A stretch of DNA of 64,000 bases from CAXMMR01 sp963692975 (GTDB lineage Bacteria; Pseudomonadota; Alphaproteobacteria; Acetobacterales; Acetobacteraceae), in the NCBI GenBank assembly GCA_963692975.2, contig CAXMMR010000009.1:1-64000 (forward strand). Direction: 5' to 3'. The notes beneath the pieces are model-generated. The model was not told the origin of the DNA. It saw only the letters and a program-made list of their open reading frames with translations, and did not search any database. This document shows positions 38,463 through 45,219 of this stretch, in pieces. How positions within the stretch are numbered: the first letter of the stretch is position 1; each line of letters opens with the position of its first letter. The position numbers were made by a program, and so were the translations under genes.

Positions 38463-39185
38463 TTAAACGACGTCGACGTTAGCAAAGACGTTCTGGACGT
38501 CGTCATTATCCTCCAGGGCGTCGAGCAGCTTGAGGATGGCCGAGGCGCGTTCCTCGTCGAGCGTTACCGTGGTCGACGGCCGCCACTCCAGCGCCGCCTC
38601 GTCGGGGGCGCCAAAGCGGGCCTCCAGGGCGTCGCGCACGGCGAAGAAGCTGTCCGGCGCGCACAGCACTTCGTGGCCGTCCTCGGTGAGTGCGGTGTCG
38701 TCGGCGCCGGCCTCGATCGCCGCCTCCAGCATCGCGTCTGCGCTCGCGGCGGCCTCCGGGTAGCGGACCACGCCGAGTCGGGTGAACAGGAAGCTGACCG
38801 AGTTGGTCTCGCCGAGTGCGCCGCCGAGCTTGGAGAAGGCGGCGCGGACGTCCGAGGCGGTGCGGTTGCGGTTGTCGGTCAGCGCCTCGACGATGATCGC
38901 GACGCCGTAGGGGCCGTAGCCCTCGTAACGCACCTCGGCGTAGTCCTCGCCGCCGGCCGCACCCGAGGCCTTCTTGACCGCGCGGTCGATCGTGTCGCGC
39001 GTCATGTTGGACTTCAGCGCCGCGGTGATGGCGGCCCGCAGGCGCGGGTTGGAGGCGGGGTCGGGCAGGCCGGCGCGGGCGGCAACGGTGATCTCGCGGA
39101 TCAGCTTGGCGAACTGCCTCGCCTTGCGGGCGTCCTGCGCGCCCTTGCGGTGCATGACGTTTTTGACGTGGGAGTGGCCGGCCAT
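38463..39185 (-). CDS. yebC: YebC/PmpR family DNA-binding regulator / translation factor
   Basis: A 240-residue YebC-family protein, described as a transcriptional regulator and, in recent work, as a factor easing polyproline translation. Seen: MAGHSHVKNVMHRKGAQDARKA (near the N-terminus, the family signature), FAKLIREITVAARAGLPDPASNPRLRAAI, IDRAVKKASGAAGGEDYAEVRYEGYGPYGVA and GALGETNSVSFLFTRLGVV. ATG 39185 is chosen because the frame to 39260 translates the GC-rich repeat. Neighbouring ruvC is the classical arrangement. Confidence 0.94.
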   Translation of the reverse strand: MAGHSHVKNVMHRKGAQDARKARQFAKLIREITVAARAGLPDPASNPRLRAAITAALKSNMTRDTIDRAVKKASGAAGGEDYAEVRYEGYGPYGVAIIVEALTDNRNRTASDVRAAFSKLGGALGETNSVSFLFTRLGVVRYPEAAASADAMLEAAIEAGADDTALTEDGHEVLCAPDSFFAVRDALEARFGAPDEAALEWRPSTTVTLDEERASAILKLLDALEDNDDVQNVFANVDVV

Positions 39186-39199
39186 TGGGGACCCCGAAG

Positions 39200-39262
39200 A
39201 AAGCAAGGCCAGGGGTTCTGCCCCTGGACCCCGCTGGAGGCGGCGCCTCCAGACCTGCATTT
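39200..39262. repeat. GC-rich palindromic element upstream of yebC
   Basis: AGGCCAGGGGTTCTGCCCCTGG, ACCC, CGCTGGAGGCGGCGCCTCCAGACCTGCAT. R lobe only, between the divergent yebC and histone-deacetylase-like genes, so both promoters must accommodate it. Confidence 0.78.
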
Positions 39263-39288
39263 AGTAAGATCGAGCTATATAGGCCAGC

Positions 39289-40239
39289 ATGCTCACCCGG
39301 CCGCTTTACATCGGCAGCGAGATCTATCGCGGCTCCAGCTTTGGGCCCAAGCACCCGCTCTCCGTGCCGCGCGTCTCCACCTGCACCGACCTCGTCCGCG
39401 CCATGGACTGGCTGCCGGACGACGCCTACCGCGCGGCGCCGATGGCCAGCGTCGAGCAGGTGACGCGATTTCATGTGCGCGACTACGTCGCCGCCCTGGA
39501 GCGCGCCGAGGCAGCGGGACGCGCCAGCGACGAGGATCGCACCCGCTACAATATCGGCGCCAACGGCAACCCGGTCTATCCGGAGATCTATCGCCGCGCG
39601 ATGACGTCCGCCGGCGCGGTGATGCTCGCCTGCCGGCTGACGCTGGACGGCGGCATCGTTCACTCTCCTGGTGGCGGCACCCATCATGGCAGGCCGGCCT
39701 GGGCCTCCGGCTTCTGCTATCTCAACGACCCGGTGCTCGGTCTGCTGAGCTGGCTCGATGCCGGGCTCAGCCGCATCGTCTATCTCGACATCGACGCCCA
39801 TCACGGCGACGGCGTGCAGGACGCGTTTGCCGACGACCCGCGCGTGTTCACGATCAGCGTGCACGAGGCCGGCCGCTGGCCGCGCACCGGCCCGGCCGAG
39901 GACCGAGCCGGCGGGGCGGCGCGCAACCTGCCGGTCCCGGCCGGCTTTAACGACAGCGAGATGCGGCACCTGCTCACCCGGGCCATCCTGCCGCTGATCG
40001 AGCGGCAGCGCCCCGAGGCGATCTTCCTGCAGTGCGGCGCCGACGCGCTGGAGGAGGACCCGCTCGCCCGCCTCGCCTTGTCAAACAACGCGCACTGGTC
40101 GGTCGTCGAGGCGGTGCGGGACCTGGCGCCGCGCCTGGTGGTGACCGGCGGCGGCGGCTACAATCCCTGGACGGTCGGGCGATGCTGGGCCGGCGTCTGG
40201 GCGACGCTGAACCGACAATGCCGATCCCGCCGCAGGTGA
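39289..40239 (+). CDS. Histone deacetylase family protein (AcuC-like), C-terminus frameshifted
   Basis: A zinc-dependent deacetylase of the arginase/HDAC fold; substrates may be acetyl-proteins or acetylpolyamines. Seen: IYRGSSFGPKHPLSVPRV, VHSPGGGTHHGRPAWASGFCYLNDPVLG (active-site His pair), IVYLDIDAHHGDGVQDAF (zinc ligands), TISVHEAGRWPRTG, IFLQCGADALEEDPLARLALS and LVVTGGGGYNPWTVGR. The in-frame product is 316 residues ending in RQCRSRRR. The next 165 bp encode the missing C-terminus after a -1 and then a +1 shift (see next entry), giving a 371-residue ancestor. The core catalytic domain remains intact. Confidence 0.85.
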   Translation: MLTRPLYIGSEIYRGSSFGPKHPLSVPRVSTCTDLVRAMDWLPDDAYRAAPMASVEQVTRFHVRDYVAALERAEAAGRASDEDRTRYNIGANGNPVYPEIYRRAMTSAGAVMLACRLTLDGGIVHSPGGGTHHGRPAWASGFCYLNDPVLGLLSWLDAGLSRIVYLDIDAHHGDGVQDAFADDPRVFTISVHEAGRWPRTGPAEDRAGGAARNLPVPAGFNDSEMRHLLTRAILPLIERQRPEAIFLQCGADALEEDPLARLALSNNAHWSVVEAVRDLAPRLVVTGGGGYNPWTVGRCWAGVWATLNRQCRSRRR

Positions 40240-40404
40240 GCCCGGCGGCCGAGGCGGTGCTGCGCGGCCTGGTGTATGACCGCGCGGCCGGGCGCAACCC
40301 GCCCGACCCACTGGTTCACCACCCTGCGCGACGCGCCGCGCGAAGGCCCTGTCCGACCCGAAATCGAACGCCTCGCCGTGCTGTCCCTGATGGAGCCCGC
40401 CTGA
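40240..40404 (+). pseudogene. Displaced C-terminal segment of the histone-deacetylase-like gene
   Basis: From 40218 the frame one base earlier reads MPIPPQVSPAAEAVLRGLVY then DRAAGRNPPD. At about 40309 the original frame resumes with HWFTTLRDAPREGPVRPEIE and RLAVLSLMEPA, stopping at 40402-40404, where TGA overlaps the next ATG. This is a family-like tail interrupted by two single-base indels, a deletion near 40210-40217 and an extra C in GACCCACTGG. Confidence 0.7.
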
Positions 40405-40894
40405 TGAAGCTGATCCACGCCGTCGCCCTGCGTGGTGACGTTCGCCCTACCTGCAGTGGCACAGACCACCGACATCGCCGGCCCCCAACCGGCGCTGCGC
40501 ACCGAGCCGGTCGTCATCGTCGGTCGTGAGGGCCAGCGACACCGCTTCACGGTGGAGGTTGCGCGCACGGCGCATGAGCAGGAGGTCGGGCTGATGTATC
40601 GAACGGTCGATCCCGCCGACGAGCGGCATGATCTTCAACTGGGAGACGCCGCGGGAGGCGCAGATGTGGATGAAGAATTGCCCGGTGCCGGAGGACATGG
40701 TGTTCATCCGTGCGGACGGCACGATCGGCCACATCGCCGAGAACACGGTGCCGCAGAGCGAGGCAATCATCGACGGCCGCATCGTCGCGGCGGCCACGCT
40801 GGAGCTCGCCGGCGGCATCACCGCGGCGGACGACATCCGCGTCGGCGACAAGGTGCTGGCCGCCGAATTCGGCGACGCGCCTGGCAAGGAGTAG
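40404..40894 (+). pseudogene. DUF192 family secreted protein, two frameshifts
   Basis: Three frames must be joined. ATG 40404 gives MKLIHAVAL; after one extra base near 40431 comes VVTFALPAVAQTTDIAGPQP (completing a signal peptide cut after AVAQ), continuing RHRFTVEVARTAHEQEVGLMYRTVDPAD. After another extra base near 40620-40627 comes MIFNWETPREAQMWMKNCPV, PEDMVFIRADGTIGHIAENT and DKVLAAEFG. Joined, this is a 162-residue DUF192 protein with its GLMYR and MWMKN motifs. As written it cannot be translated whole. The 3' part (40628-40894) forms an 88-residue ORF. Confidence 0.75.
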
Positions 40895-40897
40895 GAA

Positions 40898-41062
40898 GAA
40901 GGCCAGGAGCTCTGCTCCTGGACCTCGCTGGGGGCGGCGCCCCCAGACCCGCATCCGCTTTAAGCCATACAGAGCTCGCCGGGTAAGCATGATAAACAAA
41001 ATGGATTTTAAAGGCTTCGCCTTTAATGGGGTCCAGGGGCGACGCCCCTGGCCTTTCGTCCC
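40898..41062. repeat. GC-rich bilobed palindromic element, complete copy
   Basis: The R lobe at the left (GGCCAGGAGCTCTGCTCCTGG, CGCTGGGGGCGGCGCCCCCAG, ACCCGCAT), about 55 bp in between, then the L lobe inverted (GGATTTTAAAGGCTTCGCCTTTAATGGGGTCC then AGGGGCGACGCCCCTGGCC). It is among the best-preserved copies, about 165 bp, with palindromic termini at both ends. 41063-41126 shows no gene. Confidence 0.85.
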
Positions 41063-41126
41063 ACACCCGATCCCAGCCGTCGCTTGCCTCTGCACGATCG
41101 CTCCCGCATAGCTACATGCGGTCGAG

Positions 41127-41203
41127 CGGGGCGTGGCGCAGCCTGGTAGCGCGCGTGTTTTGGGTACACGAGGCCGCCGGTTCGAGTCCGGCCGCCCCGA
41201 CCA
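41127..41203 (+). tRNA. tRNA-Pro (anticodon TGG)
   Basis: A 77-nt cloverleaf. Acceptor CGGGGCG (41127-41133) pairs with CGCCCCG (41193-41199), discriminator A, encoded CCA at 41201-41203. Anticodon stem CGTGT/ACACG surrounds loop TTTGGGT with anticodon TGG at 41161-41163. T arm CCGGTTCGAGTCCGG is canonical, and the D loop contains AGCCTGGTAGC. Confidence 0.97.
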
Positions 41204-41221
41204 GATTGAGTGAGGCAGCCC

Positions 41222-41530
41222 ATGCTCAGAGCGAGGATCTTCCAGCAGCCGAAGACGGCGATGCAGTCCGGTGTCGCCGGCGTCACCGACTGGGTGCTGG
41301 AATGGGAGCAGACGGAGCGGCGCGAGCAGGACCCGCTGATGGGTTGGTTCGGCAGCGCCGACACCGAGGCGCAGGTGCGGCTGCGATTCGACAGCCGCGA
41401 GGAGGCTGTTGCGTTTGCCGAAAAGCGCGGCGCCACCTACTCGGTCGAGATCCTGCCGGCGCGGACGCACAAGCCGAAGGCGTATGCGGACAATTTCAGC
41501 TATAAGCGCCGCGAGGCCTGGACGCACTGA
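41222..41530 (+). CDS. ETC complex I subunit, NDUFS4-like
   Basis: A 102-residue protein of the NDUFS4 (18-kDa) complex I accessory family. Seen: MLRARIFQQPKTAMQSGVAG near the start, WVLEWEQTERREQDPLMGWFGSADTEAQVRLRFDSREEAVAFAEKRG (around 24-70) and the C-terminal KPKAYADNFSYKRREAWTH (YADNF and W-H are family signatures). It would bind the peripheral arm of complex I. ATG 41222 with GAGTGAGG upstream is chosen over GTG 41210. It sits between two tRNA genes, remote from the NDUFA12 gene. Confidence 0.92.
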   Translation: MLRARIFQQPKTAMQSGVAGVTDWVLEWEQTERREQDPLMGWFGSADTEAQVRLRFDSREEAVAFAEKRGATYSVEILPARTHKPKAYADNFSYKRREAWTH

Positions 41531-41628
41531 ATAGCTTCAGCAAGCCTGGCCCCGGCGACCGTTTATGGCTGCGTCCTGTGCTCCTGACTCGCCAGGCTGC
41601 GTTTTGCAGGGCACTCTTATGGCCGTCA

Positions 41629-41705
41629 GCGCCCTTAGCTCAGCTGGATAGAGCACGAGCCTTCTAAGCTCGGGGTCGGTGGTTCGAGTCCACCAGGGCG
41701 CGCCA
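41629..41705 (+). tRNA. tRNA-Arg (anticodon TCT)
   Basis: A 77-nt cloverleaf. Acceptor GCGCCCT (41629-41635) pairs with AGGGCGC (41695-41701), discriminator G, encoded CCA at 41703-41705. Anticodon stem CGAGC/GCTCG surrounds loop CTTCTAA with anticodon TCT at 41663-41665. D arm TAGCTCAGCTGGATAGAGCA and T arm GGTGGTTCGAGTCCACC are canonical. Confidence 0.97.
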
Positions 41706-41772
41706 AACTGTAACCACACGCAATCGGCATCGGGATCGGCAGACCTGCAGCGTTGCTCCGCCGGAGGTCGCC

Positions 41773-42213
41773 ATGCAATTTCTGCTGTTTCCGTTCGCCA
41801 TCCTCGCTGGCCTGATGAATCCGCTGCAGGCCGGCTGTGTGGCCACCCTGAGCAAGGCGCTCGGCCGCCCGGTGATGGCGACCTTCCTGAGCGTGGTCGG
41901 CACCTTGATCCTAACGCTGCTGGGCTCGCTGGTGCTGGGCCAGTTCAGCCTCGGCGGCAAGGCGGCGGCAGTGCCGTGGTGGTCCTGGCTCGGCGGCGTC
42001 GCCGGGGCGATCATCTTGATCTCGCAGCCGGTCGTCGCCCAGAAGATCGGCGCTGGCCCATACGTCGCGATGACCGTGACGACGGCGACTGTCGCCTCGA
42101 TTTTTATCGACAACTATGGCTGGCTTGGCTTCCAGCAGCACGCCGCGAGCATCTGGCGCATCCTCGGCGCGGCCCTGATGATCGGCGGCGTGGCCCTGGT
42201 GGCGATCTTCTAG
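41773..42213 (+). CDS. DMT-family transporter (YdcZ/DUF606-like)
   Basis: A 146-residue protein of five hydrophobic helices: FLLFPFAILAGLMNPLQAG, PVMATFLSVVGTLILTLLGSL, WWSWLGGVAGAIILISQPVVA, GPYVAMTVTTATVASIFIDN and IWRILGAALMIGGVALVAIF. The pattern NPLQAGCVATLSKALGRP near the N-terminus and SIFIDNYGW fit the half-length YdcZ (DUF606) branch of drug/metabolite transporters, which work as dimers. The substrate is unknown. It follows tRNA-Arg by 67 bp and is followed by a GC-rich repeat. Confidence 0.87.
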   Translation: MQFLLFPFAILAGLMNPLQAGCVATLSKALGRPVMATFLSVVGTLILTLLGSLVLGQFSLGGKAAAVPWWSWLGGVAGAIILISQPVVAQKIGAGPYVAMTVTTATVASIFIDNYGWLGFQQHAASIWRILGAALMIGGVALVAIF

Positions 42214-42239
42214 GCCGAAGGAAGGTCCGGGATCTCGCA

Positions 42240-42312
42240 CCGATTGAAGGCGGAGCTTCAGTTGGGGTCTGGGGCCGCGGGCCCCAGCGGGTCCAGGGCA
42301 GAGCCCTGGCGT
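42240..42312. repeat. GC-rich palindromic element between the DMT and ygfZ genes
   Basis: GATTGAAGGCGGAGCTTCAG (decayed inner L hairpin) directly joined to GGGGTCTGGGGCCGCGGGCCCCAGCGG and GTCCAGGGCAGAGCCCTGG. It is a compact copy with the spacer deleted. It lies between convergent genes. Confidence 0.8.
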
Positions 42313-42326
42313 TACCGTTGCAGCCT

Positions 42327-43166
42327 TCAGGCCGAAACCGCTGCGGCCTCCGGAAGTCGCATCCAGGCTGGCACGTGCGACACGACGAGCAAGCCTGCCG
42401 CTTCCAGGCCAGAGGCGTTGATCGCCGAGAGACGGAGCAAGGCCAGGCCGTGGCGGCCCTGCACCGAGCGCAACGTGCCGACTTCGACGCCGCCAAGTAG
42501 GACGGGCGTTCCGGACGACGGGAGCTCCGTCGCTGCACTAAGTGGAACCAGGCGGCGCTTGACCAGGCCGCGATAGCGGGTGCGGGCGGTCAGCTCCTGG
42601 CCCATGTAGCAGCCCTTGCTCCAGGAGATGCCGTTCAGCTCGTCGAACCCTGCCTCAAGCAGGACGCTGCGATCCGCTTCCATGTCGGCCGAGCCGTCCG
42701 GCAGGCCAAGCGCGATGCGATGCGCGTCATACTCCGCCGCCGTCGCGTCCGGAGCGACCGCGCTTGCCGCCGGGCAGAGCAGGCGGAGCCCCGCCTGGGC
42801 GAGTCGCGGGTCGGCGGCGACCACGCTTGCGGCCGGCGCGCTCGCCGTCGCGTTGTTGCCCCAGGCCGCGAATACACTGAGTGGCGCCGGCGCGATCGCC
42901 ACTTTGGAGCGCAACCGGTAGCGCATGAGCCGCTGGGTCAGCGCCTCCTGCTGCGCCGCCTCGACGTCGAGCAGCAGTCGACCGGCCTCGGCGTGGATGA
43001 AGAAGTCGGCCAGCCACTTGCCTTGCGGGCTGAGCAGCGCCGACCACACCGCCCGCCCTGGCGCCGCCTGCGCCACGTCGTTCGAGACCAGGCCCTGTAG
43101 GAAGCCGACACGGTCATCGCCGTTGACGGCGAGCACGGCGCGGGCGGGAAGGGCGGCGATCGGCAT
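42327..43166 (-). CDS. ygfZ: Folate-binding protein YgfZ (GcvT-like)
   Basis: A 279-residue tetrahydrofolate-binding protein needed for some Fe-S cluster enzymes such as MiaB. Seen: VNGDDRVGFLQGLVSNDVAQAA, SALLSPQGKWLADFFIHAEAG, LMRYRLRSKVAIAP and the signature loop SWSKGCYMGQELTARTRYRG (KGCYxGQE; catalytic-type Cys, residues about 178-197), plus RLVPLSAATELPSSGTPV. Length and motifs match YgfZ and not the glycine-cleavage GcvT. It is divergent from the GT9 gene across about 110 bp. Confidence 0.9.
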   Translation of the reverse strand: MPIAALPARAVLAVNGDDRVGFLQGLVSNDVAQAAPGRAVWSALLSPQGKWLADFFIHAEAGRLLLDVEAAQQEALTQRLMRYRLRSKVAIAPAPLSVFAAWGNNATASAPAASVVAADPRLAQAGLRLLCPAASAVAPDATAAEYDAHRIALGLPDGSADMEADRSVLLEAGFDELNGISWSKGCYMGQELTARTRYRGLVKRRLVPLSAATELPSSGTPVLLGGVEVGTLRSVQGRHGLALLRLSAINASGLEAAGLLVVSHVPAWMRLPEAAAVSA

Positions 43167-43279
43167 CTACCTAGATTGGTCGCAGCGCAATGCGGTCGCA
43201 AGCCGCCGCCATTTGCAAACCTATCCCACGCGGCTCAGAACAGCGCGCCTCCGCGTCCCTTCGTCATGCAAGTCGGCCA

Positions 43280-44182
43280 GTGCGCATCCTGTTCATCACC
43301 GCGACGAGGATCGGCGACGCCGTTCTGTCTACCGGCCTGCTGGCCCATCTGCTGGAGCGGCATCCCGGCGCCAGGATAACGGTCGCCTGCGGACCGGCCG
43401 CGGTGGGCGTGTTCGAGCGCATGCCTGGGCGGATCGCCACGCTCATCGTGCAGAAGCGCCGTGCCGACCTGCACTGGCTGGCGCTGTGGGCGCGCACCGT
43501 CGCGACGGTGTGGGACTTGGTCGTGGACTTGCGCGGCTCGGCGCTGTCATGGCTGTTGGCGGCGCGCCGGCGGGCGATCTTCCGTGGCGGGCGCCGCCCG
43601 GGCCATCGGCTCGGCCATCTCGGCGCGGTGCTGCAGCTGCAGCCGCCGCCGCTGCCGGTTGCCTGGTTCGGCGAGGTCGAGCGACGCCGGGCCGCCACGC
43701 TGCTGACGCTGGAACGGCGCTGGATCGCACTCGGTCCGACGGCGAACTGGGACGGCAAGATCTGGCCGGCGCGGCGCTTCATCGAGTTGGCCGGAGCGCT
43801 GCAGGCGGTGTTGCCCGGTGCCGGTGTCGCGCTGTTCGGCGGCCCGGGCGGGGACGAGCGGGCGCGCGCCGCGCCGGTGCTGGCCGGATTGCCGATGGCG
43901 GTCGACCTATGCGGCGCGCTGTCGCTGTCCGAAGTGGCGGCGTGCCTGGCGCGCTGCGCTCTGTTCGTCGGCAACGATTCTGGGCTGATGCACCTGGCGG
44001 CTGCCGCCGGCGTGCCGACGCTTGGGTTGTTCGGACCGTCACCGGCGGACGAGTATGCGCCTGTTGGGCGCTGCGCCGGCTTCGTGGAGGCGGACGGACC
44101 AGCCGGCCTGGCGCCGATCGCCGCCCTGCCGGTCGAGCGCGTGCTCGCCGCGGCGACGGCGCTGCTCGAGCGCTGCGGGTGA
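43280..44182 (+). CDS. Glycosyltransferase family 9 (heptosyltransferase-like)
   Basis: A 300-residue ADP-heptose-type transferase acting on LPS core or a similar glycan at the cytoplasmic face. Seen: VRILFITATRIGDAVLSTGLLAHLLERHPG (read near the N-terminus), VWDLVVDLRGSALSWLLAAR, IALGPTANWDGKIWPARRF (GxxxxxKxWP), VALFGGPGGDE, DLCGALSLSEVAACLARCALFVGNDSGLMHLAAAAGVPTLGLFGPSP (around 213-259, the GNDSG donor motif). GTG 43280 is chosen by homology, since the upstream 30 codons look non-coding. Stop and next GTG overlap by 4 bp. Confidence 0.88.
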   Translation: MRILFITATRIGDAVLSTGLLAHLLERHPGARITVACGPAAVGVFERMPGRIATLIVQKRRADLHWLALWARTVATVWDLVVDLRGSALSWLLAARRRAIFRGGRRPGHRLGHLGAVLQLQPPPLPVAWFGEVERRRAATLLTLERRWIALGPTANWDGKIWPARRFIELAGALQAVLPGAGVALFGGPGGDERARAAPVLAGLPMAVDLCGALSLSEVAACLARCALFVGNDSGLMHLAAAAGVPTLGLFGPSPADEYAPVGRCAGFVEADGPAGLAPIAALPVERVLAAATALLERCG

Positions 44183-45219
44183 GGGTCGCGCACGTCATGG
44201 CTGGCGCCCGCCATGGCGGTGCGGAGCTGTTCTTCGAGCGCCTCTGTCCGGCCCTGGCGCGGGCCGGCGAGACCGTGCTGCCGGTGATCCGCCGCGATGC
44301 CGGTCGTGCGACGCGGCTGCGCGAGGCGGGGCTTGCTCCGATACAGCTCGGCTTTGGCGGTGCGCTCGACCTTGCCACCGGGGTGCGGCTTCGCGCCGTG
44401 CTGCGCCGCTTTCGACCGCAGGTGACGATCGCCTGGATGAACCGGGCAGCGCGCTTTGCCCCCTCCGGCCTGCCGGTTCTCGTCGGCCGGCTCGGCGGCT
44501 ATTACGACCTCGCCTATTATCGACGCTGCGATCATCTGGTCGGCAACACGCGCGGCATCGTGGAGTGGATCGTGTCACAGGGCATCGAGCCGTCGAGGGT
44601 GCATCATCTGCCGAACTTCTGTCCCGACCTACGCGGCGCCTTGCCCGCGCGGCTAGGGGTGCCGGCGGGGGCACGGCTGGTGCTGGCTGCCGGCCGACTG
44701 CATTCGGTCAAGGGGTTTGACGTGCTGGTGCGGGCGATGCCGCTGTTGCCGGGCGTGCACGTGGTGATCGCCGGTGAGGGAACGGAGCGCGCCGCGCTTG
44801 TCGCTCTGGCCAGCGAACTCGGGGTCGGTGGCCGGCTGCATCTGCCCGGCTGGCGAGGTGACATCGCGGCACTGCTGGCTGCCGCCGACGTGCTGGCTTG
44901 CCCATCGCGCAGCGAGCCGCTGGGCAACGTCGTGCTGGAAGCTTTTTCGGCTGGCTGCCCGGTGGTTGCAAGCCGCGCCGCAGGGCCGCTTGAGCTGATC
45001 GAGCCGGGCGAGACCGGCCTGCTAGTGCCGGTGGACGATGCGCCGGCGCTGGCCGCAGCGATCGCCGCCGTGCTTGCGGACTCGGCTTTGGCCGCCAGGC
45101 TCGCCGACGCTGCCCGGCATCGTTACGAGGCGCGGCACGCAGAGGCGGCGGTGGTGCGGCGCTGGCAGGCGTTCCTTGGCACGGTCGCCGCAGCCGACAT
45201 GACGCGGGCGGTCGCCTGA
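44179..45219 (+). CDS. Glycosyltransferase family 4 (group 1)
   Basis: A 346-residue GT-B retaining glycosyltransferase. Seen: VRVAHVMAGARHGGAELFFERL (donor-side N-domain glycine loop), RLGGYYDLAYYRRCDHLVGNTRG, ARLVLAAGRLHSVKGFDVLVRAM (residues about 167-189, K of the GT4 motif), LHLPGWRGDIAALLAAADVLACPSRSEPLGNVVLEAFSAGCPVVAS (around 228-273, the E-x7-E motif) and GETGLLVPVDD. The frame is open far upstream, but GTG 44179 overlapping the GT9 stop is the natural start. Its stop overlaps the asnB ATG by one base. Sugar and acceptor are unknown. Confidence 0.9.
   Translation: MRVAHVMAGARHGGAELFFERLCPALARAGETVLPVIRRDAGRATRLREAGLAPIQLGFGGALDLATGVRLRAVLRRFRPQVTIAWMNRAARFAPSGLPVLVGRLGGYYDLAYYRRCDHLVGNTRGIVEWIVSQGIEPSRVHHLPNFCPDLRGALPARLGVPAGARLVLAAGRLHSVKGFDVLVRAMPLLPGVHVVIAGEGTERAALVALASELGVGGRLHLPGWRGDIAALLAAADVLACPSRSEPLGNVVLEAFSAGCPVVASRAAGPLELIEPGETGLLVPVDDAPALAAAIAAVLADSALAARLADAARHRYEARHAEAAVVRRWQAFLGTVAAADMTRAVA

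Noticed and set aside
41127..41705. Genomic island integrated at the tRNA-Pro/tRNA-Arg pair
   Set aside because: No integrase and no duplicated tRNA 3' end were found; the gene between them is an ordinary complex I accessory subunit.
42925..45219. Single 764-codon ORF including the GT4 gene
   Set aside because: Its first 418 codons are an out-of-frame reading of ygfZ (reverse) and the GT9 gene; only the part after GTG 44179 resembles a glycosyltransferase.
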